From the NCBI GenBank assembly GCA_948468465.1, contig CAOKJJ010000094.1, forward strand, positions 1 through 18,498: 18,498 bases of DNA. The letters run 5' to 3'. The translations under genes were made by a program, and so were the position numbers. Source of the stretch: an uncultured Eubacterium sp. (GTDB lineage: Bacteria > Bacillota_A > Clostridia > Lachnospirales > Lachnospiraceae). This document shows, in pieces, positions 14,509-18,498 of the stretch (position 1 is its first letter; the number at the start of each line of letters is the position of its first letter). Under the pieces are notes generated by a model, which was given only the letters and a program-made list of their open reading frames with translations, had not been told where the DNA came from and searched no databases.

Positions 14509-14525
14509 GTAGCTTGCTACATAAT
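14504..14525. promoter_or_regulatory. 22-bp perfect palindrome, MarR operator
   Basis: Arms ATTATGTAGC (14504-14513) and GCTACATAAT (14516-14525) are exact reverse complements around a central TT. The site covers the -10 box and the expected transcription start, 18 nt before the marR ATG. Its position and symmetry fit an autorepressor dimer. Confidence 0.88.
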
Positions 14526-14543
14526 TGAAGGGAGATTTTTCCA

Positions 14544-14978
14544 ATGCATGAACTCAAGTGTTATTTCAAAAAAATTAACAATCAGCTGGCCTCCAATTTT
14601 AACCATGTTCTGAAAAAATATGGACTGACCATCACACAGTTTGACGTACTTGCATTTCTGGCAGAATCCCCACCGGAACAACATACGCTTACGGACATCG
14701 CAGCTCATTTTGGGGTCAAACATACAAGCACCATTCATGTTCTGAAAATATTGGAAGAAAAAGGATTTATAGTAAAAAGCAAATCGTCAGACGCTCGTTC
14801 CAAAACACTTTTACTAACCGAATGCGGCCGGCAAGTCGTCACGGTTATCAGGCAAAAGGATCCGCTGGTCAGTCAGGTCTTATTCAACGGCCTGTCACAG
14901 GAGGATTTACAACACCTGGAAAAAATGCTGCAGATAATTTATGCAAATCTGGAATCTGATGCATTCCGAAATCTTTAA
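14544..14978 (+). CDS. MarR-family transcriptional regulator
   Basis: This 144-residue winged-helix repressor is controlled by small ligands. The HTH lies in TLTDIAAHFGVKHTSTIHVL (about residues 49-68). The wing follows with the MarR pattern ILEEKGFIVKSKSSDARSKT and then LLLTECGRQV, and flanking helices form the dimer interface. GGGAG 9 nt before the ATG supports the start. It shares a promoter with a MATE pump 46 nt downstream, and a perfect palindrome sits on that promoter. The pair resembles mepR-mepA of Staphylococcus, where the repressor is released by cationic drugs. The ligand here is unknown. Confidence 0.94.
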   Translation: MHELKCYFKKINNQLASNFNHVLKKYGLTITQFDVLAFLAESPPEQHTLTDIAAHFGVKHTSTIHVLKILEEKGFIVKSKSSDARSKTLLLTECGRQVVTVIRQKDPLVSQVLFNGLSQEDLQHLEKMLQIIYANLESDAFRNL

Positions 14979-15024
14979 CTTCAAAATTGAAATACTATCA
15001 TACAAGAAAAGGAGAATTGATAAT

Positions 15025-16404
15025 ATGAAAGATAAGACAACAGAAATTTTTCGTGACGCCCCGGTTTCCAAAGCTGTTATCAGCAACGTCATTCCATCTA
15101 TTATTAGTATGATCATGGTGCTGATCTATAATTTAGCGGATACGTTCTTTATCGGTCAGACAAAAAATGCCTATATGGTTGCTGCCGTATCTGTGGCGAC
15201 TCCGGCATTCCTGCTGTTTATGGCTGTTGGTATGCTCTTTGGCATCGGAGGTACCTCGCTGATCTCCAGGACACTTGGAGAAGGCAATGCGCAAAAAGCA
15301 AAAAACGCTTCTTCCTTTTGCTTTTGGACCGGACTGTTCATTGGCGTAATTGCAATGATTGCTGTTTTTATTTTTGCCACTCCGGTCAGTATGGCAATCG
15401 GCGCGAGCGCGGATACCGTTGACTATGCGTCCCAGTATCTGCGTATTGTATCGACTGCTATTCCGTTTTTAATTATCAGCAACAGCTTTAGTAATATTAT
15501 CCGTGCTGAAGGAAATGCACAGGTGGCCATGATGGGTATGATTATCGGTAATCTGGCCAACATTATTTTGGATCCGGTCATGATTTTGGGATTCGGCTGG
15601 GATGTAGCAGGCGCCGCTGTCGCGACTGTGCTTGGCAACGTATTTGCAGCCTTGTTTTATATCCGCCACCTGCTTTCCAAAAAAGCAACGCTCTCTATCC
15701 ACCCAAAACATTATGCTGCAGGCAGCGGCATTGCGGCCGGTGTGCTTGCAATCGGCATTCCCGCGTCACTAAACAGCATTTTAATGAGCCTTTCCAATAT
15801 TATTGTGAACAACATTATGTCCCAATACGGAGATATGGCTGTTGCAGGGCTTGGCGTAGCTATGAAAGTCAATATGATTGTCGTTATGCTCCTCATCGGA
15901 CTTGGTACTGGCATCCAGCCTATTTTAGGCTATTGTTTCGGCTCTGCTAACCGGACAAGATACCAGGCCGTTTTAAAATTTTCACTGATTCTGGCCTTTT
16001 GTTTGAGCGTTGTTATGACTGTCATCTGTTACTGCGGCGCAGATCCTTTAGTTCATGCTTTTTTAGAAGATGCAGACGCCTTTACTTATGGAATGTCCTT
16101 TGCCCGTATTTATATTTATTCCGGCCCGGTTATTGGCCTGATGTTTGTATTCATCAATGCCATTCAGTCCACCGGTGCAGCTCTGCCTGCCCTGATTCTT
16201 TCTATCAGCCGGCAGGGCCTAATTTACCTGCCAGTTCTGTTTTTATTCCGCAGCATTTTTGATTCAGCATCTATGCTGGCTGCTGCACAGCCGATTACCG
16301 ATTATTTGACGACGATACTCTCCGTCATACTGTTTTTGTTTACTTACCGCAAGTACTTTCCAAAAGAAACGCCACAGACAGCAGGCATACCTGAACAAGC
16401 CTGA
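15025..16404 (+). CDS. MATE-family multidrug efflux pump (MepA-like)
   Basis: This pump of about 459 residues has 12 predicted membrane helices in two MatE repeats. It would export cationic drugs or dyes using a Na+ or H+ gradient. Typical features are the N-terminal VSKAVISNVIPSIISMIMVL with YNLADTFFIGQ, the loop SRTLGEGNAQKAKN after the second helix, and VAGLGVAMKVNMIVVMLLIG with GIQPILGYCFGS in the second half. An upstream in-frame ATG at 14941 lies inside marR. The ATG at 15025 has AAGGAG 10 nt upstream and gives the normal length. The arrangement with marR matches mepRA. Confidence 0.94.
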   Translation: MKDKTTEIFRDAPVSKAVISNVIPSIISMIMVLIYNLADTFFIGQTKNAYMVAAVSVATPAFLLFMAVGMLFGIGGTSLISRTLGEGNAQKAKNASSFCFWTGLFIGVIAMIAVFIFATPVSMAIGASADTVDYASQYLRIVSTAIPFLIISNSFSNIIRAEGNAQVAMMGMIIGNLANIILDPVMILGFGWDVAGAAVATVLGNVFAALFYIRHLLSKKATLSIHPKHYAAGSGIAAGVLAIGIPASLNSILMSLSNIIVNNIMSQYGDMAVAGLGVAMKVNMIVVMLLIGLGTGIQPILGYCFGSANRTRYQAVLKFSLILAFCLSVVMTVICYCGADPLVHAFLEDADAFTYGMSFARIYIYSGPVIGLMFVFINAIQSTGAALPALILSISRQGLIYLPVLFLFRSIFDSASMLAAAQPITDYLTTILSVILFLFTYRKYFPKETPQTAGIPEQA

Positions 16405-16484
16405 CATTCTGTTCACACCTGCGGTACTCACGTATCAAAATCAGCATATTGAAAATTTGCCTGCTATGCGGGTGAAATCCATAC

Positions 16485-16525
16485 AAAAAAGACAGACACG
16501 CTTTTTCACGGTGTCTGCCTTTTTT
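16485..16525. terminator. bidirectional intrinsic terminator
   Basis: CAGACAC (16493-16499) pairs with GTGTCTG (16511-16517). A-rich (16485-16490) and T-rich (16520-16525) tracts flank the stem. It lies between the MATE gene and the convergent ECF S-component gene, whose stop is 5 nt to the right. Confidence 0.88.
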
Positions 16526-16529
16526 AGAC

Positions 16530-17048
16530 TTAACTTTTTTCCGCATATCTTTCCGCCAGCCGCAGCACTGAAACAATCGGCACGATCAGTATCCCACAGA
16601 AAAAATTGCTGATCCCATGTAAAAAATCCCACGGCAGTCCTGCCGCAATCCACGCAATCATGCCCTCAAAGTTCAAGCCGAACAAAACAGCTTGCACAGG
16701 CGCATACAAAGTTCCAAACAAAAATCCATGCACTGCACACACGATCATATATACAAATGGTCTTACAGCTTTCGGCATTTTCTTTGGGAGCAGCATAACT
16801 GCTCCCCAAAGCACTGTCCATATATACAAATAAGGAACCCACCATGCCGAAAATCCTGAAAACAGCCCATTGAGCAGCACATAAATATAAATCGGATACA
16901 ACGCCTTTTTTCGATAAACGATTGTATATGAAATCGTAAATACTCCAAGCAGATGAATATTAGGCGCAAATTCTAAAATCACCTTTGAACCGTACATCAC
17001 AGCTCCAAGCATTGCAAATATCGTTATTTCTCTTGTTGTAAGCCTCAT
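16530..17048 (-). CDS. ECF transporter substrate-binding (S) component
   Basis: This 172-residue membrane protein has about five to six hydrophobic helices. It opens with LTTREITIFAMLGAVMYGSK, a typical S-component start with the small-residue pattern that contacts the shared EcfT subunit. It would capture a vitamin-like substrate and work with EcfA/A'/T encoded elsewhere (group II ECF). The ATG overlaps the TGA of the lipoprotein gene upstream as ATGA, so the two are coupled. The cobalamin riboswitch upstream of the pair points to vitamin B12, a corrinoid or a B12 precursor (such as 5,6-dimethylbenzimidazole or alpha-ribazole) as substrate. The precise one cannot be decided from the sequence. 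Confidence 0.88.
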   Translation of the reverse strand: MRLTTREITIFAMLGAVMYGSKVILEFAPNIHLLGVFTISYTIVYRKKALYPIYIYVLLNGLFSGFSAWWVPYLYIWTVLWGAVMLLPKKMPKAVRPFVYMIVCAVHGFLFGTLYAPVQAVLFGLNFEGMIAWIAAGLPWDFLHGISNFFCGILIVPIVSVLRLAERYAEKS

Positions 17049-17512
17049 GCTTTTTCCAGTTTAAACTGATAGCTGTCTCCCTCTGCAATTTCCGTACTGT
17101 CCACGCCTGTCTGGGCATATTCGCCGTTGACATACAGTGCCCAATACAGGCCATCCGCATCATAATCAGCTGTTATTCCATTTACCGTCGTTACATAGAG
17201 GCCGTATTCCCCCTCATCTCCGTCAATCACCCCAAGCTCAGACAACGCCGCTCCGACTGTTTGCTGCTCCGTATGGATTTCCAGCTTTGTCTCATTGCCT
17301 TCGGCATCTACAACCGTTAATGCAAACTGCTTGCTGCCTTCCCCAACCACACTGCCGTCTGACCATGCGCCTGCTTTTGCATCGGAATTCTGCACCTTCG
17401 AATCCTGCTCGTTGTTTCCTCCATTGCAGCCTGTTGTAACAAGTGCCATAGCCACAGTCAGCACGATACAAAGGACGCATGACAACCATTTTTTCTTCAT
17501 CACTTTCTTCAT
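17045..17512 (-). CDS. DUF4430 lipoprotein, likely corrinoid-binding
   Basis: This 155-residue protein starts with a lipoprotein signal: basic MKKVMKKKW, a hydrophobic stretch, then VTTGC as a lipobox with the Cys near residue 29. After a Gly/Asn/Asp-rich linker comes a DUF4430 domain (PF14478), whose fold resembles the C-terminal cap domain of transcobalamin and intrinsic factor. Diagnostic pieces are TVGAALSELGVIDG, YGLYVTTVNGITADYDADGL, YWALYVNGEYAQTGVDST and EIAEGDSYQFKLE. An upstream frame to 17641 lies inside the riboswitch. The ATG at 17512 has AAAGGAG 8 nt before it. It probably captures a corrinoid outside the membrane and passes it to the S component. Confidence 0.9.
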   Translation of the reverse strand: MKKVMKKKWLSCVLCIVLTVAMALVTTGCNGGNNEQDSKVQNSDAKAGAWSDGSVVGEGSKQFALTVVDAEGNETKLEIHTEQQTVGAALSELGVIDGDEGEYGLYVTTVNGITADYDADGLYWALYVNGEYAQTGVDSTEIAEGDSYQFKLEKA

Positions 17513-17585
17513 ATCTGTATCTCCTTTGTGTTTTATTTCCTCTGTGTTTACGTTGACTGGTTCCCGCAGTCTGACAGCAGAGGAT

Positions 17586-17755
17586 GGATCTGTCCGGATA
17601 TTCCGGCTTGGCATTCTGCTGATCAGCCTTCTCAGATACATGCGGTATCCAATGGCTATCTCCCAAATTGTGGCATTTGGTCAGATCAGTAGTTTCTTTT
17701 ATGCTTTACGGCGACGGGCTCGCACAGGATTTTCACCTGTTTCCCCTGACAATCC
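17586..17755 (-). ncRNA. cobalamin riboswitch
   Basis: On the minus strand the conserved elements follow in order. They are GGGGAAACAGGTGAAAATCC, the CCCGTCGCCGTAA segment, AGCCATTGG, GAGAAGGC, and the B12-box region GCCAAGCCGGAATATCCGG. P1 forms between GGATTGTC at the 5' end and GACAGATCC at the 3' end. The GGTG is followed by A rather than the usual C, a small departure. Downstream, CCTCTG and CAGAGG could enclose the GACTG/CAGTC hairpin just before the ribosome binding site of the lipoprotein gene. That suggests control of translation or early termination. It would lower expression of the lipoprotein and ECF S gene when B12 is plentiful. Confidence 0.93.
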
Positions 17756-17762
17756 AACACTT

Positions 17763-17791
17763 ATAATAATCTTTTCTCATGCGTTCGTCAA
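17763..17791 (-). promoter_or_regulatory. promoter of the riboswitch-lipoprotein-ECF operon
   Basis: TTGACG (17791-17786), a 17-bp spacer and TATTAT (17768-17763) lie directly before the aptamer, so transcription should start at its first helix. Confidence 0.85.
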
Positions 17792-17810
17792 TTAAAAAAT
17801 TTTGAACACA

Positions 17811-17847
17811 AAAAAATCTTCAATAAATATCTTATTGAAGATTTTTG
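17811..17847 (-). terminator. intrinsic terminator after tRNA-Gln
   Basis: An 11-bp stem (17816-17826 with 17832-17842) with a 5-nt loop is extended by A and T runs. Read on the minus strand it ends in seven T's. It closes the tRNA transcript ahead of the riboswitch promoter. Confidence 0.88.
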
Positions 17848-17856
17848 ATATAATAG

Positions 17857-17928
17857 CTGGCCCACAAGGATTCGAACCTTGAAATGACGGAGTCAGAGTC
17901 CGTTGCCTTACCATTTGGCGATGGGCCA
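17857..17928 (-). tRNA. tRNA-Gln (anticodon CTG)
   Basis: The cloverleaf is complete. The acceptor stem is TGGCCCA with TGGGCCA and the discriminator is G. The D arm reads GCCAAATGGTAAGGC, and the anticodon stem ACGGA/TCCGT has loop CTCTGAC (anticodon CTG, codon CAG). The T arm is CAAGG-TTCGAAT-CCTTG. The next bases are CTA, so CCA is not encoded and must be added by the CCA enzyme. The G73 discriminator is as expected for glutamine. Confidence 0.97.
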
Positions 17929-17967
17929 TTGTCGTGTCGAACTGTGCTGTTCCTTTCGACATGATGT

Positions 17968-17996
17968 ATTATATAACGCTTTGAAAAAAAATGCAA
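17968..17996 (-). promoter_or_regulatory. tRNA-Gln promoter
   Basis: On the minus strand TTGCAT (17996-17991), a 17-bp spacer and TATAAT (17973-17968) precede the tRNA by 39 nt. Confidence 0.85.
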
Positions 17997-18083
17997 GTAC
18001 TTTTTTAAATTTTTTTATTTTTTTTAGAGCACCAAAAACAGTCCGAATATTATTGTATTTTTTTTGTACTTTTAAAAAAAATG

Positions 18084-18113
18084 TTAGACTTTATACCCCA
18101 AAGATGCTATACT
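18084..18113 (+). promoter_or_regulatory. putative promoter of the coiled-coil gene
   Basis: TTAGAC (18084-18089), an 18-bp spacer and TATACT (18108-18113) lie 41 nt before the ATG at 18155. The upstream sequence is very A/T-tract-rich, as in UP elements. Confidence 0.6.
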
Positions 18114-18154
18114 TATCAGCATCAAAACACTACTACAAAAGGAGCGTGATAACT

Positions 18155-18498
18155 ATGACTGATCATGAACTGCTGCTTGCGATCTCCGAAATTATGGAAA
18201 AGAAGATAAAGGCAGCAACAGAACCTATAACCGTAGAAATAAAGTCTTTAAAAAATGATATCAAGTCCGTAAAAAATGATGTTGAACTCATAAAAGATGA
18301 TGTCAACTCATTAAAAACTGAGCTCAATTCCGTCAAAAAAGATGTCAATACTTTAAAAAGCGAAGTCAATACTTTAAAGGTAGAACTTGCTTCTGTTAAA
18401 GAAGATGTCAATATTTTAAAAAAAGATGTCAGCACTTTAAAAGAAGATGTCAGCACTTTAAAAGAAGATGTCAGCACTTTAAAAGAAGATGTCAGCAC
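18155..18498 (+). CDS. heptad-repeat coiled-coil protein, N-terminal part
   Basis: This frame is open to the right edge of the window, so the gene is incomplete. AAAAGGAG lies 10 nt before the ATG at 18155. The first 30 residues (MTDHELLLAISEIMEKKIKA onward) form a small helical head. Then comes a long run of seven-residue units: SLKNDIK, SVKNDVE, LIKDDVN, SLKTELN, SVKKDVN, TLKSEVN, then SVKEDVN and repeated TLKEDVS. Leu/Val spacing gives a continuous parallel coiled coil. I recognise the style (small Firmicutes proteins with Leu-Lys-x-Asp-Val heptads) but no function. The unit count may vary, because the last units are identical in DNA. What lies beyond 18498 is unknown. A minus-strand frame over the same bases is a shadow of the repeats. 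Confidence 0.85.
   Translation, partial: MTDHELLLAISEIMEKKIKAATEPITVEIKSLKNDIKSVKNDVELIKDDVNSLKTELNSVKKDVNTLKSEVNTLKVELASVKEDVNILKKDVSTLKEDVSTLKEDVSTLKEDVS
18425..18498 (+). repeat. exact 21-bp tandem repeats inside the coiled-coil gene
   Basis: The 21-bp unit starting GATGTCAGCACTTTAAAAGA occurs without change at 18425, 18446 and 18467, and a fourth copy starts at 18488 and is cut by the window end. Each unit encodes one heptad. Earlier heptads in the gene are diverged, so these are a recent expansion. Confidence 0.95.

Noticed and set aside
17045..17641. Extended 198-codon form of the DUF4430 protein.
   Set aside because: The extra N-terminus lies inside the riboswitch. The ATG at 17512 has the ribosome binding site and the lipoprotein signal directly follows it.
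18163..18498. Minus-strand frame with repeated LTSSFKV-like units.
   Set aside because: It is the antisense shadow of the heptad repeats. The plus-strand frame has a proper ribosome binding site, promoter and coiled-coil pattern.
1..18498. CRISPR array, rRNA, insertion sequence or phage genes.
   Set aside because: I found no spaced palindromic repeats, rRNA motifs, transposase, integrase or phage structural genes. The only tandem repeats are the 21-bp coding units, the three 16-bp operators and the short 19-bp set.

Overview
The window looks like a chromosomal stretch from a low- to mid-GC gut-type Clostridia, probably Lachnospiraceae. Supporting signs are strong AAGGAGG-type ribosome binding sites, TTG starts, T-rich intrinsic terminators, the gene families present (DegV, MarR-MATE, ECF S component with a DUF4430 lipoprotein, AAA-ATPase/PD-(D/E)XK) and a tRNA-Gln(CTG) without an encoded CCA. 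No species can be named from the sequence alone.

Layout, left to right. (1) 1-3382: end of a sensor histidine kinase, then an ABC ATPase and a two-block FtsX-type permease, closed by a terminator. This resembles the sensing/resistance cargo modules of integrative elements. It is followed by a 37-codon orphan reading frame that may be a gene relic. (2) 3496-4830: a membrane-anchored SGNH-hydrolase-like protein on the minus strand. (3) 4989-6375: a three-gene toxin-antitoxin operon (ribbon-helix-helix regulator, RelB-like antitoxin, YafQ-type toxin). It faces a divergent gene of unknown function across an intergenic region holding three identical 16-bp sites, one of which fills the -35/-10 spacer of the divergent promoter. 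A two-way terminator ends the block. (4) 6374-11066: a minus-strand copper block. CsoR is followed by CopA, whose C-terminus is an in-frame CopZ-like domain with its own ribosome binding site and ATG. A GreA paralogue and a secreted transglutaminase-like protein follow. A textbook CsoR operator occupies the spacer of the promoter. (5) 11158-12840: an AAA-ATPase/PD-(D/E)XK protein whose nuclease motif appears to lack its lysine. (6) 13145-13366: a 55-codon gene with its own promoter and terminator. (7) 13415-14341: DegV family. (8) 14480-16525: a MarR regulator and MATE efflux pump (mepRA-like), with a perfect 10-2-10 palindrome on the promoter. (9) 16530-17791: a cobalamin riboswitch controlling a DUF4430 lipoprotein and an ECF S component, overlapping as ATGA. 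(10) 17857-17996: tRNA-Gln with promoter and terminator. (11) 18155-end: the start of a heptad-repeat coiled-coil protein with exact 21-bp DNA repeats, cut by the window edge.

Several units pair a regulator with its visible DNA or RNA target: the RHH protein with three sites, CsoR with its operator, MarR with its palindrome, and the B12 aptamer with a transport operon. The points most worth a second look are the shared operators linking the toxin-antitoxin operon to an unknown divergent gene, the CopA-CopZ nested gene, the autonomous 55-aa gene, and the nuclease-motif substitution in the AAA protein.
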